Positions 1 to 11,844 of a stretch of DNA of 64,000 bases are shown here, one piece after another. This DNA is from Pictodentalium vernedei (taxonomy: Eukaryota > Mollusca > Scaphopoda > Dentaliida > Dentaliidae). The stretch spans positions 450,926,287 to 450,990,286 of the forward strand of contig CM062296.1 in assembly GCA_031216915.1 (NCBI GenBank), read 5' to 3'. Below the pieces are notes generated by a model that had not been told where the DNA came from, made no database searches, and was given only the letters and a program-made list of their open reading frames with translations. The position numbers and the translations under genes were made by a program. Positions within the stretch are counted from its first letter, which is position 1. Every line of letters begins with the position of its first letter.

Positions 1-159
1 AAGTTTCCTTTGTCATCTCGCCGTTTTCACCAGGAACTGGTGAGTTATCTGGACTGAACAGGATTTTACCTACATATATATGCAAATCCGTAACCTGCTT
101 TGGAATACACAAACCACTTCAATCGTAACTCTTGTGTTGGATAAAGTTCAACCATTCTA

Positions 160-1760
160 TACACCTGAAACTTAATTAAGCACCCCCGAAATGTTTCATG
201 ACAGTGAAGTTGCTGTTATTGATTATTATGTTTTAATGATTGCTATGTCTTGCAGTACATTTCATCTCGTGAGACATGATGTTTCTGTTTGACAGCGTAC
301 CCCAAACACATCCCCTCGTCCACGTGAAACATGCCACCCACGAATATCACAAAAACACTATCATCCACATGAAATATCTTGGTATAAAACAAGACAAATT
401 TGTCACTTCTTTTATCAGTAAATGTTGAAATGGCAAGGAGGAGACTGTCAGAGGCAATAAGATGGCAAATCGTTGCCATGCATGCAACAGGTATGTCATT
501 CAAAGCTATTGGAAGGCAACTTGGCGAAAGTCATTCAGTCATAAGCAGACTTGTCTGAAAAAATCACCAAACCAACGATGTTTAGGACCTATCAAGGCCA
601 AGACAACCCCGAAAGACCTTTCCTCGGGAAAATCGGAGTCTGGAACGCCTCGTTAGGCGTGAACCCTTTGCTTCAAGTGGGGTTTTGAAATGCCTTTGGT
701 TCACCAACAGGTGTTTGTGTAACAGAACTGTCCGAAACCGTCTCAAAGAACAGGGCATGAGGTCCAGAAAGGCCACCAAGCGTCCAGCTCTGTCCGATCA
801 GCATCAAAGACGACGTTTGGAGTGGTGTATGGCTCGGCAACATTGGAATCTCAGGACATGGGGGAGAGTCCATTGGTCAGACGAGAGTAGGTTCCTGCTT
901 CACGTCACAGATGGTCGCATGAGAGTGTGGAGGCATAGACGTAGTGCTTACGTGACCAGGAACATCAGATCTATTGCTCCTTATGGTGGAGGATCAGTAA
1001 TGATCTGTGGATGCCTCTCTCATGATTGTGAACTTCATATGGTGACTGTACGTGGTAATCTCAATTGGCATCAGTACATCCGGGACATTCTCAATCCGGT
1101 TGTCCTGCCTCATTTTGACAACCGCACGTTGGCTACTTGCCCCGTATTCGCGGACGACAATGCTAGGCCATATCGTTCCCATGTTGCGAGAGTATGCCTT
1201 CAGAGAAACGCTATTACAACACGACAATGGCCTGCAATGAGCCCCGATTTGGATCCCTCAGAACACACTGGGACTTTATTGGACGTTGGATCCGCCTGTA
1301 CAAAATTTGGCCGATTTGGAAGCTTCATTGCACGAGGAGTGGCAGCAGTTGCCTCTGGACCCTATCAGAAGGCTCACTGGTAGCATTAGAAGGAAATTTC
1401 AGATTGTCATCCGGGCACATGGATACTCTCGCTACTGACGTCAGACACTGCTATTGTGTTTAGGAGATCACAAGTTACATTTTTTGTCAGTAATTACCGG
1501 CAGTGTTTCATCATGGACCGTTCCAGCACCACTCTTGTCGAGAGAACATTATTCCATCAAAACATTACTGACAGATTTGTGTAATTAGCGCCATTAAAAT
1601 ACTGCATATTTTCATCATAGTCTTGTCTTTCATTTTTCAATAGACCATTCTTTCCACAAACAATCACTTGTTGCCATCTTAAAGATAGCATGGAAGTAAT
1701 GACAGTTCCTATTAACACCACTGCGAAAAAAACAGGGTGCTTAATTAAGTTCCAGTTGTA
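160..1760 (+). mobile_element. Tc1/mariner (Tc1-like) DNA transposon, full length but decayed
   Basis: The ends carry 25-bp inverted repeats (161-185 against 1736-1760) that match at all but two positions; both contain AACTTAATTAAGCACCC. Each end abuts a TA dinucleotide (158-159 and 1761-1762), the target duplication of the Tc1/mariner superfamily. The length of 1601 bp is the usual Tc1 size, and the interior encodes a broken DD34E transposase on the plus strand. No other insertion interrupts it. The superfamily call is secure; the exact lineage is not determined. Confidence 0.93.
430..1438 (+). pseudogene. Tc1-like DD34E transposase, frameshifted and with an early stop
   Basis: This would be the cut-and-paste transposase that binds the terminal repeats and moves the element in the nucleus. 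The start chosen at 430 opens MARRRLSEAIRWQIV, followed by the helix-turn-helix-like stretch GMSFKAIGRQLG; an in-frame stop then follows RLV near 556. The catalytic region reads from about 685: WSDESRF holds the first Asp, FADDNARPY the second, and SPDLDPSEH the Glu, with 34 residues between the second Asp and the Glu, so DD34E is intact. After the Glu the frame shifts at least twice (HWDFIGRWIR in one frame, then HEEWQQLPLDPIRRL in another), ending with GYSRY and a TGA at 1436-1438. Tc1 transposases are about 340 residues, and this footprint fits. It is inactive as it stands. Confidence 0.92.
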
Positions 1761-1762
1761 TA

Positions 1763-3127
1763 TATTATTGGACATATAGCCGAAACGAATTTCATGGCAC
1801 GTTTGTCGAGGCATACTAAAGATAAATGTCGTCGCTAAATGACTAGCTATTCATTATTAAGTCTTTAGACGTGTGTGCATTTTGGAGTTTGAAATAATGA
1901 GTCCCCCACTTAAAATACTGAGCACAAACGCTTACAGCATATACATTAACAGTTACCTTGTTCCATAAAAACCTATACCTACGAAGTATTAAAGACAGTC
2001 TCTGCTGATTGAAGACTTGTGTCCACAATGGCGACATCAAACTTAATTGACCACGGCCTATAGAAAGGGTGCTTGCCAGTTTAGGTTTAACCATCTTGTC
2101 ACTTAAATCAATCTGAACCACTCAACTGCTTTTCAGCTTTATTCCAAGACATTCGAATATGTAAAAGCCTATAATCGACCTAACAAACTAATAGCTTACC
2201 CTTATCTACGTGAAACACCAGGCGTGATAACATCCAGTGTTGCGCTCTGAGCCTTAACATCGAAAAATAATACTATCACGAGGGACATGAAGTAAGTGTA
2301 CCGAGATCAAATCTCTTCCCTTTCAATATGTGGTACTATCCGAAGATCTTCACACTCAGAAACCGGTTTGGGTTGTTGGGGGACCCCAGCTCCTCATCGT
2401 CTGATGTTATAACCGACTGCTCCCCACCAGGGCCCATAACACACATTGGGTACAACCGACTGGCCTCTATCACAGATCGATGTATCCGATATGGGAATGA
2501 TAAAGAACATCGACTGGGAGATCAGTTGTTTTCAAACACTCACGTTTAGCGGAGACTCGCGTAGCACTATACACATCTAGATATGACACAAAACAGTTCT
2601 CTTCCAACTTAATTGTGATGTTGTCTCCCCTCAGTACCCAAGGCCCTGTGTTGTCGTTCTTCTCTGGCGCATTTTCTGATAGTGTTAGATTCGTTTTCTC
2701 TACCAAGGTCAGTTGGTCCCCATCGTTGTGTCGATCTCACTCAGTCCACTTGGCTTCCGCACAATCACATACATATCTGTTACTGACTGAATGCTCAATA
2801 ATGGCCTCGATATAGTCGATACGTTTTCACCTTAAAATGAACCCTTTCTTCTTCTGCTCCCTTACACCCCAAACTCAGTTGTTATTTCTCCGAGCTTCTC
2901 ATTGGGACACCCGGAGGCTTGGAACTTCTTGAGTCACTACAGAGTGTACTCCGAATGGGCAAAAAGCCACCACAGGCCGTGAAAATGACGAAGTGGCCTG
3001 TGTTCTACCACAATACGCAATACGATACACTTGAATCCGACATCATTGAATTCCAACCTACCTGCAAGCAGACCTCTGCTCTTTCTCCCCCTGATTTGTC
3101 ATTTTGGAGTCTCTTTTAGTTTGACAA
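1763..3127. other. Unassigned sequence between Tc1 element and SINE
   Basis: I recognise no transposon, RNA gene or clear exon here apart from the weak coding-like stretch listed separately at about 2473-2815. Base composition is mixed, without long simple repeats. Confidence 0.5.
2473..2815 (-). other. Unrecognised coding-like stretch, possible exon remnant
   Basis: On the minus strand, 2473-2706 is open for about 78 residues and continues upstream past one in-frame TGA (near 2740) into a further open stretch ending CDCAEAKWTE. The reading is rich in charged residues, has Cys residues and two potential N-glycosylation sites (NLT, NIT), and is less repetitive than the surrounding frames. That resembles an extracellular exon but matches no family I can name. 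The in-frame stop, the lack of a recognised splice pattern and the TE-rich setting all argue for a remnant or chance. It may be nothing. Confidence 0.2.
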
Positions 3128-3452
3128 TTTATTTATTGGATTTTAACGACACTTTCGACAGCCAGGGTTTTTACGGGTGGAAGAATCCGGAGTACCCGAA
3201 GAGAACCACCGAACAACGGCGAGCGACTGTCAGACTCCTCAACGTACTCCACACAAGCAGGGTTAGCAATGGTTGAAGACAATTGCACCATCGACGTGCA
3301 GAACGCCTTAGTACACAGCTCCACCGTGCCCCCACGTGGGCAATAGGGATTAAGTACCTTGCCCATGGACACACCGCTGTTACCCCTGGCGGGATCGAAC
3401 CGTAGACCTTTCGGTTTGAAGTTCAATGCCATAACTGAGCAACCTCACTCCC
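3128..3452 (-). mobile_element. tRNA-derived SINE, shared-body family (copy 1)
   Basis: Read on the minus strand, it starts with a tRNA-like head containing TTGCTCAGTTATGG (A-box-like) and GGTTCGATCCC (B box). The family body follows (TGTGTCC..GGGCAAG, a CGTACTGCACGTCGATGG-like block, and a C-rich CTCCGG..TTCC..CACCC block), then the tail CCAATAAATAAA. The block before the tail (CTGTCGAAAGTGTCGTTAAA) differs from the copies at 24290, 31331 and 48744, so at least two 3' subfamilies are present. Confidence 0.8.
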
Positions 3453-3544
3453 TTTTAGTATGACTAACATTAAACTATAAACATTTAGTTCTTGCACTGA
3501 CTGGCGCTGAAGAAGAGACCGACCTAGCACAGGTTATCCATTCT

Positions 3545-3794
3545 TTAACCCTTTACCCAACGTAACGACCAAAACCGGCCAGCGCTATTCACAAAAATCA
3601 CCATTCTATTTTCATTATTTTTTTCATTTTGTGTCTCAAAAACATAGCTTATGACGCGCATTGAAACGAGCTCGTTGAGCTCGTTCCAATGAGGGGTCAT
3701 AAGCTATGTTTTTGACGCAAAAAATAAAAAAAAAATTGTTATTCAAAATTTTAGTAGCAAGTGTCGTCTGCCTTTCGTGTAGGTAAAGGGTTAA
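3545..3794 (+). mobile_element. TTAA-flanked hairpin MITE (family A), copy 1
   Basis: TTAA at 3545-3548 and 3791-3794 flank a 242-bp element beginning CCCTTTACCCAACG and ending GGTAAAGGG. The middle is a hairpin, AGCTTATGACG.. against ..GGTCATAAGCT, with the apex GAGCTCGTTGAGCTC near 3670. It has no coding capacity. TTAA duplications and ends starting CCC match the piggyBac superfamily; that assignment is inferred from the ends alone. Confidence 0.85.
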
Positions 3795-6543
3795 GTAAAT
3801 GTACGGTACTTTACGTTATTTAACCTTGTTTTTGATTTGTTATAATCTTTAACTGATAGTGTGCTAGATTAATTTTGTTAAATAAAATTTATTCGTCAGT
3901 AACTGATTTCTAGCATTTCATTGGAAAATGTCAATAAGAAGTTCCTTTCTAATAACTGTTTGCTGTAACTCTCCAGTGTATTGTTTCAATAAAATTCATA
4001 TTTACGAAATAGGCTTTGCTAAATACGGAGCTAACGCCAGGAATATGAAAGCATCATTTTGGCTCATTGTTTAATAAATCTCGAATAGGGACATCTCGCA
4101 CTGGACGTGTCAGAACAGATAGCGTGTTCTGAGGTAGTTACTCTTCTGTAAACTCTCATTTAATATATATTTGGAGCGGTCTGTGCACAAGACATTTCAG
4201 TAACAATTGTGTTCTGTAAGGTTTGGTATATGTGCCTCGGTTTTTAAGGCATGTTTCCTGGATGTTTTGGAGTCATAAACATATTCCTTTTCTCTTCGAA
4301 TCAATATGTGTGCGAATGGCAGTTGCTTGTCTTCTCCTGTTTCTCAGTACATTAGACAATGGTTTCTAAGGTCTTTTTTCCATTTCTAAGCAAGATGTAT
4401 TTTTTGTCTGCCGCGCGATCGTTTGTCACTTTTGTAAGTGTCTTTAGTACTTCTCAAGCTGAGCCATAAATCATTATAGTGAAATCAGACAAGACAATCC
4501 ACAATGGTGTGCGTATATGCTGAATCGAGGTTTTTCTTGCAGCGTTGGAGTAATTTTGTTCTGTCTGTGATGGCAACTGCTTATCATCATTGCGAAAAAT
4601 CTTGCTGCTTTGTCTGGGATGCATTTGCATTATTAATCAATGCAAGATGTCACTTTCGATGCTCCCATCAGTAGCGACCATATGTTAAACAGAGCATCTC
4701 ACATTAGTCCCATTTAATATAGAATGTTTTTCCGGGAAATGTTACTTATAGAATGCTGTTTTTACAAGTATGGTTTGTAAATAGTGTAATATGAACGATC
4801 ACTTTCGATTTGAGTTGCGGTTCCCGACGCTCTAGTTGAATTTAATGGATATACATTTTGTACAAAATACAACTAGATTGATATGCTTTTTATCGCCTGG
4901 TGGTGTAAACAATGTACAGGGATAGACATTTTACTGCAACATATCACACAAGGACGCTGTGACGTCATTGGTCTGCATTCCACTATACTGCATACGTCAT
5001 GTATTTGAAACATAATAAACCGGATTTTATGGAGAAAAATATGATCTCAACTAAAATTTAAAAGCCTAATTTTATTCGTTTGATCATTTGACGATTTGTT
5101 TTCTTCAGTCACATGCGTTCGCAGCTCAGATAATTTGGTCATCTGGACCAGCGAATAGTACTGCTTTATCCCGATGTATACTCATGAGACAAAAACCTGT
5201 TTCATCAGTAGGAACTGGTTGCGCGAAATCCATTGCAACATTCTGGCTCATCATTACGACACTTTCTGGTATTTTTTAAAAATAGGTATATAAAGGTGGT
5301 AGGATTATGCGACTTCAGCCTCACTGCAAATTCCCGTTTCAGAAGGGCTTAGCCGATTCAGATCTAACGCTGAAATATGATATTACTGGGATCTTGATTT
5401 CTGCATGAAAACATGACGATGGTAATGTGAAGCATATTAGCGAATAAAATGAAAAAAAACAACTCGGATCACGCATTTTCTAAACGAAGGAAAATACAAG
5501 CGATCACGGGCAGGTGTGTTCAGTGGATTTCAGAAACGCGAGAAAGAGTCAAAAAGCCGTCGATAAGGTCCACTTTGATAGTGAAAATAAGGCGCTTACC
5601 CACAAAGCACTGTGCATGGTACACTCATAACCGCTGTGGCCAATGACGGCCAGTTGTAGTCAGTCGTGCAGTAGCAATTTATTGCCATAAGAGCTCGAAG
5701 GTCTCGATAGAGATATAGTGGCGAATTATCGTTTGTTGTTATAGAGCAAAGGCCAGTTAGCCTGTTGATAATCGGCTTTATGAACCTTCTGGTGAGCTAG
5801 AAGCAAAGTTTATCCTATGCGTGGTATTTCAATGTAGAGTGTATCTGAACTTTAACGTGATGAAATTTGATGCAACAGAAGAATCAAGCCTGTGAGGAAT
5901 TGTCAACGAGAAACGTGCTACAACTGTGATGCCAGTTAAATCGAAGTGAAAATAGAAATTACACCGTGTGTGAGACGTCATAGAGGGCGAAGATAAAATG
6001 TAACTTAACTCAAGTTGTGATAAGAGGAGGCAGTAAGATGCAAAATTAAACCAGAAACATCAACATGGGATACAACGAGACGACGTGGGTTCAAAGATTT
6101 GCGAACTCTGTATTCAAAAAACTTTTCCAAATAGTGTGTATATGTATAATACGGTTGATGTGAAGAAAGTTATGTCAAACACTCTCCAATTAAAATATAT
6201 AATTTCAAACAATACGCCGAGTTTTAATTTATGGCCTTTCAAAATTGTGCACATGCGGACAAAAAATTGGCTCTTCACCACAGACGATATAATGTTTTAG
6301 AATGTAATCTCCCTATCCTAAAATTACATTTTTGGTCACAGTACACATTTTCCACCTCATTTACCAGGCAGTTTTGATTCAGTAGTACAGGCTATCATTT
6401 GAAAAGTTGGCTTGTTACACTGGTAGGGACACCTCATATAGCACTTGATATATAATTTTTATCATATGACTCGTCCGTTTTGTTCACTTTAAAACATTTG
6501 ATATTTTGTTTTCATATTAATCAGTGATAAATAAAGCCTTCCG
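3795..6543. other. Long stretch with no recognised element
   Basis: It is AT-rich, with many stops in all frames. I see no RNA gene, transposon end or convincing exon. Short open frames at 5088-5279, 5449-5646 and 6085-6300 have no recognisable content. Confidence 0.5.
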
Positions 6544-6547
6544 TCAA

Positions 6548-6720
6548 TTTCATTGGTCAATTTCAAAACTAGTCAATTTGATTGACTGAACAAAATAAAA
6601 CTGGGCCATATTTTCATAATTTGCATAATTAGAGTTGGGAGCTTTCATTGGTCAATTTCAAAACTGGACAATTTGATTGGCTAAACAAAATACAACTGGG
6701 TGACATTTGCATAATTTCAG
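6548..6720 (+). repeat. Two-copy tandem repeat, 95-bp unit
   Basis: The unit starting TTTCATTGGTCAATTTCAAA at 6548 is repeated at 6643. Both copies contain CAATTTGATTG..TGAACAAAATA-like and CATAATT segments, with a handful of substitutions. It lies just upstream of a hairpin MITE. The two units are slightly diverged, so this is not a recent duplication. Confidence 0.8.
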
Positions 6721-6768
6721 TAGGAAGAACTTACGTTATCTGTCCTATTTAGGGTGGGTTGTATTGTA

Positions 6769-6989
6769 TTAATCTTTTTACCTACAAGAAAAACGCCATT
6801 CATTTTTTTATATTTTCACTTTTTGCTTCCAAAACATAGGTTATGACCCATCATTGGAACGAGCTGGACGCGCTCGTTCCAATGAGGGGTCATAACCTAT
6901 GTTTTGGAAGCAAAAAATGAAAATGTTTAGTTATACGAGGATGTTTTTTTCCAAGTGCCGACTGCAGCTCAAGTTAGGTGATGGGTTAA
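6769..6989. mobile_element. TTAA-flanked hairpin MITE (family A), copy 2
   Basis: TTAA occurs at both limits. The central inverted repeat is nearly perfect: CAAAACATAGGTTATGACCC on the left and its complement on the right, with apex sequence GAGCTGGACGCGCTC near 6862. The ends are more diverged than in copy 1 (TTTTTACCTACAAG on the left, GGTGATGGG on the right), so it is an older copy. Confidence 0.75.
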
Positions 6990-7050
6990 AAAGTCATACT
7001 AAGTCGCCAATTTGTGCGTGTGTGTGTCATATGATAAATAGAATATAAAA

Positions 7051-7174
7051 TGAATGTTTATCTCATATAATATTTATGAAACTCGTCCGAATTTTCCGTT
7101 TGGGCTCGCCAGAGGCTCGCCAAAACGGAAAATTCTTAGACTCGTTTCATAAATATTATATGAGAAAACACTCA
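7051..7174. repeat. Long hairpin (about 50-bp arms)
   Basis: The left arm 7051-7101 (with CATATAATATTTATGAAAC and ATTTTCCGTTT) pairs with the right arm 7123-7174 around the loop GGGCTCGCCAGAGGCTCGCC. The arms are imperfect but long. It matches none of the MITE families named here. It may be a small palindromic MITE or a remnant of one. Confidence 0.7.
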
Positions 7175-7966
7175 TTCCATATCCTCTATAAATTGAATGA
7201 CAGAGTGCATAATATTTCTAAAAAGACTTTTTGCATATTATCAGAGATATTCGCAACGTTTACTTGTACATTTTATCAAGGCAGAAGCAAAATACGTTGT
7301 ACATAAGGGGACTCCAATTAACCAGATCACATTGAACAAACTCAAATTCCTTTAAATGTTCGTTTTTTTCTTTGAATTCCGTTTGTTATATTCGGCTAGA
7401 GCAAACAGTATAGTAAAGAAATGGCCAAATTGTTGACTCGTGTAACTGGTAGAGTGCTGGAAGCCCATATTTAGGCTTTATTCTGAAGTGCAGGTATCAC
7501 AACTTGAAGGCTCATATTCGGTGGATTTGCTTTGTATTATCTTTGAAGTGATATTCTTTAGTCTGTGAGGGTTTGCTTTCTTACAATTTATGAGATTGTG
7601 CCCATAGGCACTCTCCCACAAATTGTAACAAGGCAAAGACGTTTACAAAATTTGATGGCCAAAAATAATTTAGCATTCTACCAGTTAACGTGGTATTCAT
7701 ACATATTACGTAAAGCAAAATCTGATGTTCAATGGCGAGAGGACACAACAAACAATAAAAGGTACGGAGAATCTGTAATAATTTAGGCCTATAGCTCTTT
7801 GGGCTGAAGGTTTATATTATTATGGGACCTCCCCGAACAGATGAATAGATTTCGCCATTTTATTGTAAGTAATATTCTGTAGGGCGATTCCATTCATGAA
7901 GTCGGTGGTGAAGATGTCCATGCTCTCAAAAATCAGTTGGATTAAACCTCAAGCAAAGTGAACAAG

Positions 7967-8010
7967 GGTGAGTGAATATGAACCATATTGGGTTCATATT
8001 CACTCAACCC
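7967..8010. repeat. Short perfect hairpin, 19-bp arms
   Basis: GGGTGAGTGAATATGAACC and GGTTCATATTCACTCAACCC flank the 6-base loop ATATTG, with one mismatch in the stem. It has no coding context and no U-run after it, and no known regulatory role is implied. Confidence 0.65.
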
Positions 8011-8327
8011 AGTTGATTTGGGTACTTTTAACCCAAGTAATTTTAGAGTGAATTGTTTGCATTTCTAAATCATAACCACAAAACTGTTTAAATTCGCTGC
8101 TGTGATGAAAACCAATCTGAAGCCATCAGCAAGTCTTGTCGAAGTCACATGGGAATTGTATGCTATGACTGCGAAAGAAAGCACAAGCGATCATTCTTAA
8201 TTGTGATTAGTGGACTCCAAACATGTTTGACGTCAGAGATCACATCAACGCCCAACACAGAAAAAATATTGTTAGAAACTGACCTATTGTGCAAAAAATC
8301 AACGCATTTTGTGATAAATACGTATTG

Positions 8328-8430
8328 TGTAATAAAAAACGCCCCATTGTCCAATGGTACTTTCCGTGTTAATGTACATCACCAATGCTATCCAATAACG
8401 GCAGCATAATGGACAATGTGGCGCTTTTGT
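8328..8430. repeat. Imperfect inverted repeat
   Basis: AAAAACGCCCCATTGTCCA on the left pairs with ATGGACAATGTGGCGCTTTT on the right across a 60-bp spacer that also pairs in part. It resembles a decayed palindromic MITE, but no sister copy was found in the window. Confidence 0.55.
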
Positions 8431-8600
8431 ATTACTCAGGGGCTTGATTTGCATAACACAATTGATCAGTTATTAAACAAACGATTTTTATGCGTTGTGC
8501 TTTGACGTGATATCCGACGTGAATAGAAGAACATTGCTGCTAATTTCTGAAAGAGAAACATATTGGACTAGTGTCATTTTTAGAAATAATTACTTGCATG

Positions 8601-8860
8601 TACAGTATGTAGAGAGTGACTTGTAACTAAATCACCCGTGGAGTGGAGGTATCATCCAAAATATCACTTTTAAATTCTGTACATATGGACAAAAAACGCA
8701 AGCAATGTTTCAGCCAATGGACCTCCGGGTTTAACCCGGAGGTCCAATGGCTGGAACTTCGGTTATGCTTGTTATGCTTTCCAACAAATTTGCAATTATT
8801 TCTTAGGGGAATCTCCACTCTACGGGCGATTTAGTGATAATACACTCTCCACGTACTGTA
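8601..8860. mobile_element. TA-flanked hairpin MITE (family B), copy 1
   Basis: The ends are TA-CAGTATGTAGAGAGTG and CACTCTCCACGTACTG-TA. At the centre is the strong palindrome TTTCAGCCAATGGACCTCC..GGAGGTCCAATGGCTGGAA (near 8709-8758). It has no ORF of its own. TA duplications and CAGT ends fit a Tc1/mariner-type non-autonomous element; the empty site at 30127 supports the TA duplication for this family. Confidence 0.87.
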
Positions 8861-9048
8861 AGTAGGAAATTTTGACAATGCTATCTACGCAGTAGTTGGC
8901 TTCATGTTCAATAATCTCGTATATCTTATTCAGGTGTGTATTTTCTATAACAACTGACAAGTTCATAGTCAGCCCATCAGTGTCACCGGAAATTGCTTTG
9001 AATGTAATGCCTTTCCTTTTATTGATTTATGTGTATATACTTATTCCG

Positions 9049-9300
9049 TTCAATCCTTTTACCGCCGTGAAGGCCACACTCGCCAAGAGCTATTCAGAAA
9101 ACTCGCCATTAAAGTTTCATTATTTGTTTCAATGTTTGCCTCGAAGCATAGCTTATGAAACAGCAAAGGAACGAGTGCGATGATCTCGCGCATGTAAGGG
9201 GTCAAAAGTCATGCTTTGGAGACAAACTTGAAAATATTAGTTATTCAAGAAATTGTTTGCAAATATCGTCTGTAATTCATGTAAGACCATATTTGTTGAA
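9049..9300. mobile_element. Degenerate TTAA-type hairpin MITE (family A), copy 3
   Basis: It keeps the family order: CCTTTTACCGCCGTGAAGGCC near the left end, CTATTCAGAAAACTCGCCATT, AAGCATAGCTTATGA, an apex around GAACGAGTGCGATGATCTCG, then TTAGTTATTCAAGAAATTGTTTGCAAAT and TCGTCTG. Both TTAA sites are mutated. It is an old copy, recognisable only by comparison with copies 1 and 7. Confidence 0.65.
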
Positions 9301-9494
9301 AGCAAAGATGAATTAATTTAGAGAGTGAAGCAGGTGCTTTCAAAGCGGAAAATTCATTTTTGTTTAAAGAAATCACACGTAGCCGCGTTCCATAGCTAAG
9401 CCATCAGAACTGGCACTGGAAATGTACCAAAATGGTTCATAGCTATTACGGAAGAGTCATCACTTTAATTTAGGCGAGTACAGTGTTCCCGCAT

Positions 9495-9714
9495 TTAAGC
9501 CCTTACCTAACGAATCGGCCGCGTCCGCCAGCGCAATTTGCAAATTCAGCAGTTGGAAAAATATTATTTTTCAAAACATTTCAACAAAACCATATCATGT
9601 TACCCTCATTGGTTCAATGAGGGTCACATAATATGGTTTTGTTACAATGTTAGAAAATTTAAAAAAAAATGATAAATGTTGATATCGTCTCCCTTGGGTA
9701 AATATGGTAAAGGG
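9495..9714. mobile_element. Hairpin MITE, family A variant with a different core (A2), copy 4
   Basis: The left end is TTAA-GCCCTTACCTAACG and the right end GGTAAAGGG. The core hairpin is CAAAACCATATCATGTTACCCTCATTGG against ..ACATAATATGGTTTTGTT. This core is shared with the copy at 13186 but not with the other copies, so two core types use the same ends. Confidence 0.72.
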
Positions 9715-10075
9715 AATGCGTTATAAAAGTGAAATGTGTTTGTGGCATGAGATATCAAAGTAGCATGTTGTAGAGCGCCACAAATGGTGATGCAACTATT
9801 TTCAAATTGTTAGAAACGTGCGGAGATTGAAATCAGTAAAACACGAGCAAGTGCGCATGCACAATTGTGTGTTATTAGCCCCGATTTAACAAGGTTAGAC
9901 AGTGCCAGTATACATGAAGAAGGGTTTATTTTGATAGAACGATTTTTTCTAGTCCCACTAAACTTTTAGCATTTAATTGTGAGGGCACCCGGAAAGCATA
10001 CCCGGCTCGACTGCAGTGTTTAACTGCGGCTAGCACAATATTCTGAGTGCATACCAGAGGTTGCATGCGAGCCTA

Positions 10076-10276
10076 TGTGACAGGAATGATAGTCCGTAGG
10101 AAAATTAGTCCCTCTGGACTATTATTCCGCAGAATTATAGTCCTAGGTCTACCATTTCTAGGAATAGTAGTCCGCCGGACTACTATTCCTAGAAATGGTA
10201 GACCTAGGACTATAATTCCGCGGAATAATAGTCCAGAGGGACTAACGTTCCTACGGACTATCATTCCTGTCACACC
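10076..10276 (+). repeat. 207-bp near-perfect palindrome (family C), copy 1
   Basis: The palindrome is centred on the C at 10175. The outer ends are TGTGACAGGAATGATAGTCC and its complement. Inside each arm are smaller palindromes built on AGTCC/GGACT, such as GGACTATTATTCC..GGAATTATAGTCC. The arms differ at only a few sites: AAAATT on the left opposite AACGTT on the right, plus a private A in GCAGAATT. The two final bases seen in the other copies are lost on the left. Any reading frame here is a by-product, since both strands read alike. Confidence 0.9.
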
Positions 10277-11844
10277 TATATACATGTTTATGGGATGCTT
10301 TTGGTGTTTGGTGATGCTATTCATAGCTGATGTATCTGCTAACTTTGTTTGTTCCTTGCAACACTCTAGTATGACGTTGCAAGAGCAGAATGTGACAAAG
10401 AATTTGGAGCTACGGCATGCAACACATTTTTACCCATATAGAGGCATCTCTCATTGTCTATCACTTCCACGGAACGTCGGCCTTCTGTGGGTATTAGTTT
10501 TTTAGCAAATAAAAGAAATTTGCTTGAAAAGTGTTTTTTTCTAATATGGTACTTTGTGTCTCGTTTTCACCTTGAAGGAAGAAGGGCGGGTTGTCCTCTG
10601 TCGATAGAAATAAAATTTCTACTAACCATTTCATAAAGTTCTAAACGTCTATTTGGATCAACTAAAATGATTTCACGGTATTCGAAGACTTTCAGTTTTG
10701 TTTCGTTTCCATGGTAAACAGGACAAAAGGATGGGATCAGTATAAACCATAGCTGAGGATAGAGGGCCCACTCTTATGTATATGTATGCAGTAATAGGAT
10801 GTTATGCTAATTTCTGGGAACACTCTTGCATAACTGTCAGAATACAATTTAGGAATAATAACAAATGAAAAGAATAATTTAAATCGTTCAATTACATATA
10901 AATATTCAAGGAGTGTATACTTATAAAGTGGTACGATGTTTTTATACCACTACGCTGAAGTAGACTGTTATATATTGACGGACCTTGCACATAATTTGGG
11001 GGTTAAGAAGGGTTTACCATTAATTGTAGGTACATACATTGGATGAGAGGTTTATTTGGGGTGCGTCAATTGATTTTTATAATGAATACTTATGCTCTGA
11101 TCCTAAAGCTGGTAAACGTGTCCGTCATATGTTCACTGTTGATATTGAAGTTCGGCAACGAACTTAAAACACACATCTACAAACTACATACATGGTGCTC
11201 TTTAGCTCCAACATGCAACATTATAGTGGGGAGAGACAGAGAACGATTACTTATCATGTCCTATTGTATTCACGAGTCGATTTCCTATAAAATTCTTCCT
11301 GCTATTCTAAGGTTATTGAGTGTTAAACACGTCTATTGGAGGACCATATAATTGTATTAATATCCACTGTACTGGTTTCTATTATTAAATTGTTCATATT
11401 TGATAAACTACTTGTTATTGACCAAATTTTAAATTGAGTTGGTCTCCGAAGAAAAAAGCAGCATTCAGAGCAGCGGAGGAGTTTTGTAAAGGCAACTGAG
11501 TGAAGATTATCCGAGACCTCAAAATGACACAGGACGACAAGCCGTTAAAACGTCACTTGGCACGACTAGAAAAGGACAATGTTTCTTCACTGTCATTAAC
11601 ACTTTCAACACTGGCGCCCTGGAAGATATCATTTCAGTTAATACTCTAAATGGCGAAATGGGTGAAAACATCCTGATTTGTTGGGTGGTTCAGTAATAAT
11701 TTAATCCAACAGCTCTATCGAGAAATTCCTAGTCGAAAAAGGAACGCGAAACAGTGCATGTCGGATACTGCTTAATTTTTTTTAAAGTTTGTCTTGATTG
11801 TGCAATATTTTATTTGTGAATCCCGACCTACTGTGTAATGTGTA
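10277..11844. other. No recognised element; weak coding-like fragment near 11446-11650
   Basis: Most of this is AT-rich with no recognised features. From about 11446 one plus-strand frame reads PKKKAAFRAAEEFCKGN, a stop, then IIRDLKMTQDDKPLKRHL and onward to about 11650. The composition is protein-like but I cannot place it in a family. It could be a fragment of an old transposase or chance. Confidence 0.35.

Noticed and set aside
10047..10505. 152-codon open frame across the 207-bp palindrome, with similar frames at 24847-25090 and 60321-60671
   Set aside because: The palindrome reads almost alike on both strands, so the frames arise from symmetry; a matching antisense frame is always present and no known domain is seen.
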